This document shows, piece by piece, positions 9,901 to 18,177 of a DNA stretch of 64,000 bases. Each line of letters begins with the position of its first letter. Position 1 is the first letter of the stretch. Made by a program: the position numbers and the translations under genes. The notes under the pieces were generated by a model. It was not told the DNA's origin and did not search any database. It was given only the letters and a program-made list of their open reading frames with translations. Origin of the DNA: Ramlibacter humi (lineage in GTDB: Bacteria > Pseudomonadota > Gammaproteobacteria > Burkholderiales > Burkholderiaceae_C); assembly GCF_004681975.1 (NCBI RefSeq), contig NZ_SMLK01000007.1, positions 1-64,000 on the forward strand, written 5' to 3'.

Positions 9901-12870
9901 TTCGACCTCGCCCGCTTCCTTCAGCCGCGACTCGCACAGCAGCAACCCGCGCGAATCGCTCTTGCCGCTGCACACCGTGCCCAGGTCCTTCAGCTCGGTC
10001 TTGCTGTCGTAGGTGTAGAAGCCGCCCACCATGCGCTTGCGGCTGGTGGTGGTGATGCGCGCCTGGGCCTGCACCTGCAGCGGCACGCCCGCCGCGGGCT
10101 TGCCGTTCAAGTCCAGCGCCAGCGCCTGGAAGCGCATGGCCTGGCTGTTGGACACCCAGCTCTCGGTCTTGATGCCGGCGACCACGGCGGCCGGCCACAC
10201 GGTGGCGACGTTGCGAAGCGTCTGCACCTCGCCGTTCGGGTCGGCATAGCTGGCTTCCAGCACCAGGTCCTGCGGCATCTTCGATGCCGGGACCTTGGGC
10301 AAGGTGACGCGGCCCGCGCCCTGGCGGTCCAGCGTCAACGGCAGCTTGTCGGCAATGACGCGCGCGTCGTCCGACGAGGTGTCCTCCTCATCGCCGCGGC
10401 CCGAGTCCGCGCGCTTGCCGCGCGGCGGCTGGAAGCTGAAGCCTTCGTAGTCCGCGTACGAAGGAACCTTGCGGCGGACCATGGCGGACACGCGCACCGG
10501 CAGGTTGGCGGCGCCGCCGCCCGAGACGTAGTTCACCTGCACGTCGGTGGGCAGGCTGGTGACGCCGACCAGCGCCTGTTTGTCGGAAGGCGCGATGCGG
10601 CCTTCCAGCACCGGCAGGCGGAACTCCTCGACGCGGAAGCTGCCCGACGCGCTTTCCCCGCTCCTGCCGCGCAGCGACACCTCGTACGCCCCCAGCTTGG
10701 CCGCGGGCGGGATCTTGAACTCGCTTTCCCCGCTCTGCCCGCCGGTGGCGGTGCGCCGCCAAGCCAGCGGCTGCGTGAATTGCGTCCCGCTGCCGACGTG
10801 GGTGACGATCAGCTGCGTCGGCAGGTCGGGCGGCACGCCGAGCCCGGTGCGCGTCTCGACGCGCGCCAGGTGCTTCATCGACACCGTCTCGCCGGCGCGC
10901 AGCAGAGTCCGGTCGAACACCGTGTGGTAGCGGCGATCAGGCACGGGTTCGCTGCTGGTGGGCACGTCGAAGCGCCAGGACTCGATGCCGCGGTTCCAGT
11001 CGCTGAAGGTGAAGGCCAGGTCTTCGCCGCCTTGCGCGTCCTTCGCGCGCGCGCTGACGAAGTAGGCGTAGCGCCAGCTGCCTTCACTGTCGCCGAAGCA
11101 GCGCGGCGCGCGGGAACTCAGGTCCTTGAGGTACACGATGCCCTGCGCATCGGTGGTGCCGGTGGCCAGCTCCTTGCCGTCGCAGGTGGACACGCGCACC
11201 CGCGCGCCGGCCACGGCCTTGCCCTTGTCCAGCGTGGTCACCCACGCCAGCGCGTTCTCGCGCCCCAGCTTGAAATGCACCGCCAGGTTGGTGACCAGTG
11301 CGGTGGTCCGCACGTACATCGTGCGCTGCGCGCCGAAGCCTTGGTCCAGCAGCGACTGCCCCAGCAGCGGTGATGCGATCTCCACCACGTGGAAGCCCGG
11401 CGTCATGGGAATGCCGACGACTTCGAACGGGCGCGGGTCGTTCGATGCGGCCTTGGGGATCTCCAGCGACCGCACGCCGGGCTGCCCCGCCAGCAGCGAC
11501 AGCATGCGCGCCTGCACCTGCGACTTGTTCTCCTGCGAAGGCAGTACGGGCGGCAGCGCGTGCTTCACCTCGCGCGCGGCGTCGGCGCGTTCGACGTACC
11601 AGGTGTCGTAGCGGCCGACCTTGCGCAGCCAGGCCAGGATGTCGGCGTCGCTGCGCGGCGTGAGGTCGCCCACCTTGGAAGCCGCGAGGCCCTGGATCTT
11701 GAGCGAAGCCTCGACGTTGCGAAGCGTCACCGGCAGCACCGGGCCGCCCTCCGGCTCGGCGTAGCGCTCCACGATGCCGAACGGCGAGGCGGCGAACTTG
11801 GCCAGCGGCGGCATGGCGCCCGTCGCCACCTTCAGCGGGAAGTTGTCGGCGTTGCGCAGCGCGCGGCCCGAAGCGTCCTGGAAATCGCGCGGCAGTTCCA
11901 GCGTGAACTGGGCGCGCTCGGGGAACAGCGCCTTGAACTGCACGCCGTTGACGACGGCGTCCGCATCGCCTTCCTGCTCGAACTCGGGCTTGTACTCCTG
12001 CTTCTCGCCCTTGAGCCGGATCTTCTCGGCGATTTGCCGCGGCACGGGCGCGTTGAACGCCAGCGACATCGGCCGGATGGGCAGGCAGGCGGCCTGCGCG
12101 TTCTCGCGCTCGCAGGTGAAGCTGGCGGCGAACGGCTCGCGCACCTGGTACGAAAAACGCTTCTCGACGCTGTTGGGCACGCCGCTGGGCGTGGCCACGC
12201 CCTTGCCGTACACCAGTTGCACCCGCGCATTGGGCGGCAGGCGGCGGTTGCAGGCCAGCGTGGCGTACCGCAGCGGCTCCTTGGCCGCCGGCTTGTCCAT
12301 GCGCATCCCTTTGAGCAGCTCGTCGCGTTCCTTCTGCGACAGCAGCCGCACCGGCACGCGCTCGCCGACGCCTTCCACGCTGCAGCTGACGTTGGCCTGC
12401 AGGCTTTCCAGCGTGGCCGCGCCATTCAGCTGCAAAAGGAAGAACTGTTCTTCGTCGATGCGGCCGTCGCCCGGCCGCGCCGACTGCACGAAGGGTCCGC
12501 CGGTGGTGAAGCGCCAGCTGCCGGCCGCCAGGTCCGCGCCTTGCGGCGACTTGAAGCCGGCCTTCGCCTGCAGCGTGCAGTTCACGCCGGGCGGCAAGTC
12601 ATCGCGGAAGTCGAAGATCCATTCGCGGTCATTGGTCCAGCGCCCGGTGCCGGCCGTGGCCTGCGCATCGCTGCAGGACAGCTGCACCGGCGCGGCGGCC
12701 TTGGGGTCGCCGAAGTTGACACCGGCGGCATCGAGCTTGACCACCACCTGCCGCACCCGCGCGACCTCGCCTTGCGGCGAGACGGCGGTGACCTGCAGGG
12801 CCTGGGCCTGGAAAGCGGCCAGCCCGAAGGCGGCCAACAGCGAACGACGGGCGAACTCGCGAAGAACCAC
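6937..12870 (-). CDS. Alpha-2-macroglobulin family protein with thioester (YfhM-like)
   Basis: About 1,977 residues, a periplasmic protease-trapping protein. A signal peptide ends near AFQAQA; there is no lipobox, unlike E. coli YfhM. MG-type beta domains fill the first 1,150 residues, followed by the bait region and an alpha-2-macroglobulin domain around SPQRELLDTLLLWNPRVVLD. The thioester site is CLEQ with Cys at about residue 1488, so covalent trapping chemistry should be intact. Start: a GTG at 12870 six bases after a strong AAGGAGG; the frame is open further upstream to 12933 but that part resembles no signal peptide. It lies 100 bases downstream of recD on the same strand and overlaps pbpC. 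Confidence 0.93.
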   Translation of the reverse strand: MVLREFARRSLLAAFGLAAFQAQALQVTAVSPQGEVARVRQVVVKLDAAGVNFGDPKAAAPVQLSCSDAQATAGTGRWTNDREWIFDFRDDLPPGVNCTLQAKAGFKSPQGADLAAGSWRFTTGGPFVQSARPGDGRIDEEQFFLLQLNGAATLESLQANVSCSVEGVGERVPVRLLSQKERDELLKGMRMDKPAAKEPLRYATLACNRRLPPNARVQLVYGKGVATPSGVPNSVEKRFSYQVREPFAASFTCERENAQAACLPIRPMSLAFNAPVPRQIAEKIRLKGEKQEYKPEFEQEGDADAVVNGVQFKALFPERAQFTLELPRDFQDASGRALRNADNFPLKVATGAMPPLAKFAASPFGIVERYAEPEGGPVLPVTLRNVEASLKIQGLAASKVGDLTPRSDADILAWLRKVGRYDTWYVERADAAREVKHALPPVLPSQENKSQVQARMLSLLAGQPGVRSLEIPKAASNDPRPFEVVGIPMTPGFHVVEIASPLLGQSLLDQGFGAQRTMYVRTTALVTNLAVHFKLGRENALAWVTTLDKGKAVAGARVRVSTCDGKELATGTTDAQGIVYLKDLSSRAPRCFGDSEGSWRYAYFVSARAKDAQGGEDLAFTFSDWNRGIESWRFDVPTSSEPVPDRRYHTVFDRTLLRAGETVSMKHLARVETRTGLGVPPDLPTQLIVTHVGSGTQFTQPLAWRRTATGGQSGESEFKIPPAAKLGAYEVSLRGRSGESASGSFRVEEFRLPVLEGRIAPSDKQALVGVTSLPTDVQVNYVSGGGAANLPVRVSAMVRRKVPSYADYEGFSFQPPRGKRADSGRGDEEDTSSDDARVIADKLPLTLDRQGAGRVTLPKVPASKMPQDLVLEASYADPNGEVQTLRNVATVWPAAVVAGIKTESWVSNSQAMRFQALALDLNGKPAAGVPLQVQAQARITTTSRKRMVGGFYTYDSKTELKDLGTVCSGKSDSRGLLLCESRLKEAGEVELVATATDAQGRTQQAAGSVWVTKQGELWFGGDNSDRIDVLPEKKAYQPGETARLQVRMPFRFATALVTVEREGIVQTRVVDLRGDDPTIEMKVEEGWAPNVYVSVLALRGRLREVPWYSFFTWGYKAPREWWHAYRDEGRDWVAPTALVDLSKPAFRLGLAEFRVGTKAHELAVSVKPDREAYTVRGQSRVTVKVTKPDGSPAANGEVALAAVDQALLELMPNDSWKLLEAMLRRRSWGVETSTAAMEIIGRRHYGRKAAPAGGGGGKSPQRELLDTLLLWNPRVVLDAKGEAVVTVPLNDSITSFRIVAVADHGTQLFGTGQATIRATQDLQIISGLPPLVRDDDQFRAQLTVRNTTAKAMKVEVAPRATGLTLQPQTVDVPAGEAREVAWMVTAPAALAQTRAGAILWEIDARDTLGNARDALKASQRIVPTVPLTVQQATLVQLDGPFSLDVAPPADALPAGGDKRGGVKIALQPKLAEGLPGVRDWFAAYPFICLEQKASKSVGLRDEKLWQAVVAQIPTYLDADGLANYFPPRDGESNRGSDILTSYILAATHEAAGLNPGFALSDEVRAPMERGLTAFIEGKIQRDFWSPRKDLDVRKLAALEALSRYGKAPARLLGSITIAPNQWPTSAVIDWLNILKRVPDVPQRDQRIAEASQMLRARLSYQGTKLVFSTERDDYWWWLMANGDVNTARLILAVMDDPAWKDDMGRLANGFIARQQRGAWLTTTANLWGGLALEKFARKFESVPVAGVTRAALGSQSGAVDWAKVERVKAADATGAMHERSLYGAPATPGTLRNNAVMLPWGAGKDTLTVTHQGAGKPWLTLQSLAAIDLKAPFSAGYQLKKTITPVEQAVAGKWSRGDVARITLEVTASADMTWVVVSDPVPGGATILGSGLGRDSQIATQGEKRAGAAWAAFEERSFEAFRSYYEYLPKGTVKVEYTVRLNNVGDFALPPSRVEAMYAPEMFGELPNARLKVEAGR

Positions 12871-12970
12871 GGCCACTCCTCCTTGTTGTTGCGCGGGGAG
12901 CGTAGCGCAAGGCCGCGGCCACGCGTGTTGCATCCTTCACGCGCAGGACCCCTTTGGGCGGCGCGCCGCT

Positions 12971-14548
12971 TCAGCCGGCTTCGAACGCCTCGCGGATGCG
13001 CGACCGCAGGCCACCGTGGCGCACCGCGCGCTCCCGGACGGCCGCGGCCAGCGCGGCCTCGCCCGCCGCCAGCACGACAGCCTGCCGGGCCCGCGTGATG
13101 CCGGTGTAGACCAGCTCCCGCGTGGCCACGCGCGCCGCGGCGCGGGGCAGCACCAGCATGACCTGGTCGAACTCCGAGCCTTGGGCCTTGTGCACGGTCA
13201 TGGCCCACGCGGTTTCGTGCCGCGGCACGCGCGCGGGAGCGACGGGGCGCCAGCCCTGGCCTTCGGGGAACCACACCATCAGCTCACCTCGCGCGTCCGG
13301 CAACGCCAGGCCGACGTCGCCGTTGAACAGGCGCAGCGCGTAGTCGTTGACCTGCACCATCACCGGCCGGCCCACGTACCAGTCACCGGGGCCTTCGGAG
13401 CCCAGCGTCGCGCGCGCATGCGCGCTGAGTTCGCGGTTGAGCGCCTCCACGCCCTGCGGGCCTTCGCGCACCGCGCACAGCACGCGGAAGCGCGCGAACG
13501 CCGCGGACATCGCGGCGACGTCAGTGGCATCGCGCCGCACTTCGTCCAGGTAGGCGGCGAAGCCTTGCAGCGCCAAGGCGAGCGGCGCTGCCTGCGGCTC
13601 CCAGCGCACGGCGGGATCGGCGTTCGCGCGCAGCCATACCAACGCGGATTCCGCATCGCCGCGCCGCAGCTCCGTGGCCAGGCGCCCGATGCCCGAATCC
13701 TCTGGGAAGCGCCAGTTCTTCGTCAGCAGCGTGACCGGCAAGCGCTCTCGCTCGGCGGAGAGTTCCGCGAAGACCGCCCCGGACTCCACCGCGGCCAGTT
13801 GGTCCTGGTCGCCCAGCAGCAGGATGCGCGCGCCCGGCGGCACGGCTTCCAGCACGCGGGTGGCCAGCGCCAGGTCGAGCATCGACGCTTCGTCCACGAC
13901 GAGCACGTCGATGGGCAAGGGGTTGTCCGCGCCGTGTTCGAAGCCGCGCGAAGGGTTGTGGCGCAGCAGGCGATGCAGCGTGAAAGATTCGGACGGCAGC
14001 CGGTCGCGAATGCCCGCCGGCAGATCGCCTGCGCGGCCGCGCAGCGCTTCGGTCATGCGCGCGGCCGCCTTGCCCGTGGGCGCGGCCAGCGCGATGCGCA
14101 AATCCGGCGATTGCTCCAGCAGCGCGGCCAGCTCGGACACTATGCGCGTCGTCTTGCCGGTGCCGGGACCGCCGCTGACGATGGCCAGCCGCCCCTCCCG
14201 CGCGGCGCGCACGACGCGCACCGCCAATCGCCGCTCGTAGTCGTAGTAGCGCTGCAGGTACAGGCGATCGTCGGCGTCGAGTACCAGCGGCAGAGAGCCT
14301 GTGCGGCCCGGCTGGCCGACGACGCGCGATGCGAGCAGGGACTGACGCAGCGGCGCGGCGTCGGGCGCCAGCGAACCCAGCTCGACGCACACGTGTCCCG
14401 CGGCCGTCGCGCGGCTCGCCGCCGCGGCCGCTTCACCCGCGGCGCGCGCGTCCGCCTCGTCCGCGCCAAGTTCCAGCGCCCAAGCCCGCACGTGCTCCGC
14501 CAGGCCCTCGGCCAGCGCGCCCTGCGGTGTCCAGTCGCCTGTTGTCAC
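12971..14548 (-). CDS. recD: Exodeoxyribonuclease V alpha subunit RecD
   Basis: 525 residues; the 5'-to-3' SF1B helicase of RecBCD, which processes double-strand DNA ends and degrades foreign linear DNA. Walker A is GGPGTGKTT (about residue 125), Walker B VVDEASMLD, and the C-terminal helicase motif is MTVHKAQGSEFDQV. It is somewhat shorter than E. coli RecD (608 residues) but has all helicase motifs. ATG at 14548 overlaps the recB stop by four bases, so recC-recB-recD is a coupled operon read leftward. Confidence 0.95.
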   Translation of the reverse strand: MTTGDWTPQGALAEGLAEHVRAWALELGADEADARAAGEAAAAASRATAAGHVCVELGSLAPDAAPLRQSLLASRVVGQPGRTGSLPLVLDADDRLYLQRYYDYERRLAVRVVRAAREGRLAIVSGGPGTGKTTRIVSELAALLEQSPDLRIALAAPTGKAAARMTEALRGRAGDLPAGIRDRLPSESFTLHRLLRHNPSRGFEHGADNPLPIDVLVVDEASMLDLALATRVLEAVPPGARILLLGDQDQLAAVESGAVFAELSAERERLPVTLLTKNWRFPEDSGIGRLATELRRGDAESALVWLRANADPAVRWEPQAAPLALALQGFAAYLDEVRRDATDVAAMSAAFARFRVLCAVREGPQGVEALNRELSAHARATLGSEGPGDWYVGRPVMVQVNDYALRLFNGDVGLALPDARGELMVWFPEGQGWRPVAPARVPRHETAWAMTVHKAQGSEFDQVMLVLPRAAARVATRELVYTGITRARQAVVLAAGEAALAAAVRERAVRHGGLRSRIREAFEAG

Positions 14549-17500
14549 GCGGCCTCCTTGCCATCGAGCACCGCGTCCAGCGCGTCCACCAGCGCCTTCG
14601 GCGGGCGGTCGTGGAACACGCCCGCGGGCGTGCCGTCTTCCAGCACCCAGCCGGGCCGCACACCGCGCACGAACAGGTACAGCACGCCGCCGAAATGCCG
14701 CTCGTAGTCGTAGCCCGCCTTGCGCGCGCGCAACCAGCGGTGCACCGCCACCGTGTACAGCAGGTACTGCAGGTGGTAGCCCGCTTCGCGCATGTGTCGC
14801 GCCAGCGGCTCGGGACCGTAGTCGGCGGGCGCCCAGCCCAGGTGCGAAGACTTCCAGTCCAGCACGTGCATGCGGCCTTGGTGCTCGAACACCAGGTCGA
14901 TGAAGCCGCGCAGGTAGCCGCGCAGCACCGGCTGGCCGATGGCGATGGCCGGATAGCCGTGCTCGCGCAGCACGGCCTGCAGCTTCGAGGCCGAGAGCGA
15001 CGACGCCGTCAGCGCGAATTCCAGTTCGACCAACCGCCGCCGCACGCCGGACAGCACGATGCCGCCCGGCAGCGGCGTGGCCATGACGTCACGCGCCATG
15101 CGGCTGAGCATGGTGGCCGCAACACCAGCGTCCATTGCAGCAGGAGGCCGCGCGCGCACGGCCTCTTCGATGCGCTTCGGCCAGGTGGATGTGTCGCCGA
15201 ACTCGATGCGCTCGAACACCGCGTGCATGGTCTCGCCCGCGCGCGCGCCGCGCTCGAAATGCAGGATGTCGCCGGGCTCCACGTCGCGTGCGGTGGCCCG
15301 CATGGGTGTCGTGTCGTCCGCGCGCGCATCGTGGTCCGCAGCCGGTGCCTCGTCAGTCACGCGCGCGCCTTGCGCCAGGCTGCTGTAGCTGGCCAGCTGC
15401 CAGCCCCAGGGGATGCGCGCCGGCGGTGCCAGCGCCTCGATGGATTCGGGCGCCAGGCGAGGCAGCGCCACAGGCGTGCCCGCGGTTTCGGGCAACGGCT
15501 CCAGGCGGATCGCCGGCGGATGGTTCGCGGCGAGAGCGGACCATGCGTGCACGATGGCTTGCGGTTCGTGCTTGCGCTGCCGCCATTCCAGCGGCGCCAG
15601 GCCAGCGCCCGCGGCCAGCCAGTTCAGCGGATTGCAATGGCTCTCCGACGCCGACTTGTTCATCAGGTACGGCCCCACCACCATGTAGCAGCGGTGCACC
15701 GCGCGCGTGAGCGCGACGTACAGCAGCCGAAGGCGCTCGGCCGCGGCTTCCAGGTCCATGCGCGATTTCACCTGCGCGAGTTCCGGGTCTTCCAGTTCGC
15801 GGTAGTCGATGACGAAGCGCCCGCCGTCGTCGTGGTACTCGCGGCCCAGCGGCTGGCGCGCGGGCCCGCCCAGCAATCGCCCGTTCCACAGGTACGGGCA
15901 GAACACCACCGGGTACTCCAGCCCTTTGGACTTGTGGATGGTGACGATCTGCACCAGGTTGCGGTCGGACTCCAGCCGCACCTGCGCCGATTCGCCGCGG
16001 CCTTCGCTTCTCTGGCGGCGCAGCCAGCGCAGCAGCGCCTCGGGACCGGGATGCGCGCCCGCCGCCTCGTGCAGCGCTTCGGACAGATGGCGGAAGTTGG
16101 TGAGCCTGCGCTCGCCGTCGCCGCGCGCCAGCATGCGTCCGGCCAGCGATTGCGAAGCCGCCACTTCGCGCAGCATCGGACCCACGCCCTGCTCCACCCA
16201 CAGCCGCCGCCAGCCGCGGAACAGCTGCGCAAACTCGCTCACACGCACTTCGTCGGCGGTGACGGCTTCGAGGTCCGATGCGTCCAGGCCGAGCAGCTCG
16301 GTGGCCAGCGCGGCGCGCAGCAGGCCTTCGCGCGCGGGCTCCAGCACGGCGGCCAGCAGGCGCTCGATCTCTTCCGCATCGGGCGTGCCGAACACGCTGG
16401 CCTGCGCCAGTTCCACGCTGCCCACGCCGAGAGCCGCGAGTGCCGCGCGCATCTCGCTGCCTTCGCGGTGGCTGCGCACCAGCACCGCGATGTCGCGTGC
16501 CTCGATCGGCCGGCCCTGCAGCGTGGCCTCGCCCGCCTGCCCCGCGGCCAGCAGGCGCGCGATCTCGGCGGCGCTGGCCTGCGTCGCCAGCCGCTGCGCC
16601 TCGCCTTTCGTCTTCGGTTCGGCAGCCGGCAGCTGCCACAGGTGCAGCGCCGCGCGTTGCTCGCCGGTGCGGTCTTCGAACACCGGCCGCGGCTTGGCGC
16701 CCAGGCGCACCGGCTCGTAGCCCAGGCCATCGAGCATGAAAGCGCGCGGGTTGGCGCCGAACAGCGCGTTCATCGCGTCGATCAGCGGCCCGGTGGAACG
16801 CTGGTTCTCCGCCAGCGAATACTGCTCGTCGGTGCCGCGCGCAGCGGCCAGGTAGGTGTGCAGGTCGGCGTTGCGGAAGCTGTAGATCGCCTGCTTGGGG
16901 TCGCCCACCAGGAACAGCCGGCCGCGCCCGCCGTACACGCGGTCGAACACGGAGAACTGCAGCGGGTCGGTGTCCTGGAATTCGTCGATCAGCGCCGCCG
17001 GAAAGCGTTCGTGCAGCGCTTGCGCGAGCGCATCGCCGCCCTGCGGATCGCGCAGCCGCTGGTCCAGGTTGGCCAGCATGTCGTCGAAGGCGACGAGTCG
17101 GCGGCGGCGCTTGCGCTCGCGCAGTTCGGCGGGCACGGTTTCGACGAAGCGCCGCAGCACCTGCAGGCGCCCCAGCGCCAGCGCGGGCTGCAGTGCCTGC
17201 CACTCGTCGAGCACTTCCTGCGCCGCATCGAAGAACGCGTGCTGCAGGCAAGACTTCTTCGCCTTGGCTTTCGCGCGGTACGAGCCGGCGGTCAGCAGCT
17301 TGAGCTTCTCCAATCCCTTGCCGCCGGACGCGGGCCGGCCCAGCGGGTCGGCCGATGCGAAGACCGTGTCCCATTGCAGCACCGCCTGCTCCAGCGACGC
17401 TTCGCTGTAGCTCACGGCGCTGAGGCTTTCCATCGAGCCTGCCACGCAGCGGATCACTTCTCCGCGCTCGGCCAGCCAAAGATCGCGGGCACGGCCGAAT

Positions 17501-18177
17501 GCCGCGGCATACACGGAGGCATCAGGGACCGGCGCGCCGTCCAGGCTTTCGGGCCACAGCACGTGCGCGGTCGGCTTGCCCGAATGCCGCCGCAGCAGCT
17601 CGGCCAGGCGAGCGGGGCTGTCGCCCTGCAACGCCATCCACCGCACCACCGCCGCGGGCGTGTTGCCGGACGCGATGTCGCGCCGCCAGAAATCGTTGGC
17701 CGCTTCCTGCCGCAGTTCGCTGTCGTCTTCCAGCAGGTCCTGGCGCAGTGGCACAGCCGCCGCCAGCGGTGCGTCGTCCAGCGCACGTTTGGCAAAGCCG
17801 TGGATGGTGAAGATGGAAGCTTCGTCGAACTGGCGGATCGCGCTTTCGATGCGCTGCGCGCTGGCTGCGCGCTCTATGCCTCGCTGGTCCAGCGCGCGCA
17901 GCAGGTCGTGCGCGAAGGGGTCGCCGCTCTGCGGGCCACGGCCTTGCATCACCTGCAGCACTTCAGCCAGCCGTCCGCGGATGCGCTCTTTCAGTTCCGC
18001 CGTCGCCGCGTTGGTGAACGTGACCACCAGCACGTTATCGACGTCCAGGCCTTCTTCCAGCAGCAGGCGCAGGTACAGGCCGCAGATGTTCCAGGTCTTG
18101 CCGGTGCCCGCGGAAGCTTCGACCAGGCGCACGCCGGTCAAGGGGACGCGGAAGACGTCGAGCGGCTGCAGGCTCAT
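14545..18177 (-). CDS. recB: Exodeoxyribonuclease V beta subunit RecB
   Basis: 1,210 residues; 3'-to-5' helicase and nuclease of RecBCD. Walker A EASAGTGKT near residue 22; UvrD-like motif GDPKQAIYSFR; motif VTIHKSKGLEYPVVF. The C-terminal RecB nuclease domain has GFIDLVFEHQGRMHVLDWKSS (about residues 1090-1112), with the Asp and DWK residues that bind Mg2+, so the nuclease should be active. The ATG at 18177 overlaps the recC stop; the frame is open well upstream inside recC, but the MSLQPLDVFRVPL start matches RecB proteins. Confidence 0.95.
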   Translation of the reverse strand: MSLQPLDVFRVPLTGVRLVEASAGTGKTWNICGLYLRLLLEEGLDVDNVLVVTFTNAATAELKERIRGRLAEVLQVMQGRGPQSGDPFAHDLLRALDQRGIERAASAQRIESAIRQFDEASIFTIHGFAKRALDDAPLAAAVPLRQDLLEDDSELRQEAANDFWRRDIASGNTPAAVVRWMALQGDSPARLAELLRRHSGKPTAHVLWPESLDGAPVPDASVYAAAFGRARDLWLAERGEVIRCVAGSMESLSAVSYSEASLEQAVLQWDTVFASADPLGRPASGGKGLEKLKLLTAGSYRAKAKAKKSCLQHAFFDAAQEVLDEWQALQPALALGRLQVLRRFVETVPAELRERKRRRRLVAFDDMLANLDQRLRDPQGGDALAQALHERFPAALIDEFQDTDPLQFSVFDRVYGGRGRLFLVGDPKQAIYSFRNADLHTYLAAARGTDEQYSLAENQRSTGPLIDAMNALFGANPRAFMLDGLGYEPVRLGAKPRPVFEDRTGEQRAALHLWQLPAAEPKTKGEAQRLATQASAAEIARLLAAGQAGEATLQGRPIEARDIAVLVRSHREGSEMRAALAALGVGSVELAQASVFGTPDAEEIERLLAAVLEPAREGLLRAALATELLGLDASDLEAVTADEVRVSEFAQLFRGWRRLWVEQGVGPMLREVAASQSLAGRMLARGDGERRLTNFRHLSEALHEAAGAHPGPEALLRWLRRQRSEGRGESAQVRLESDRNLVQIVTIHKSKGLEYPVVFCPYLWNGRLLGGPARQPLGREYHDDGGRFVIDYRELEDPELAQVKSRMDLEAAAERLRLLYVALTRAVHRCYMVVGPYLMNKSASESHCNPLNWLAAGAGLAPLEWRQRKHEPQAIVHAWSALAANHPPAIRLEPLPETAGTPVALPRLAPESIEALAPPARIPWGWQLASYSSLAQGARVTDEAPAADHDARADDTTPMRATARDVEPGDILHFERGARAGETMHAVFERIEFGDTSTWPKRIEEAVRARPPAAMDAGVAATMLSRMARDVMATPLPGGIVLSGVRRRLVELEFALTASSLSASKLQAVLREHGYPAIAIGQPVLRGYLRGFIDLVFEHQGRMHVLDWKSSHLGWAPADYGPEPLARHMREAGYHLQYLLYTVAVHRWLRARKAGYDYERHFGGVLYLFVRGVRPGWVLEDGTPAGVFHDRPPKALVDALDAVLDGKEAA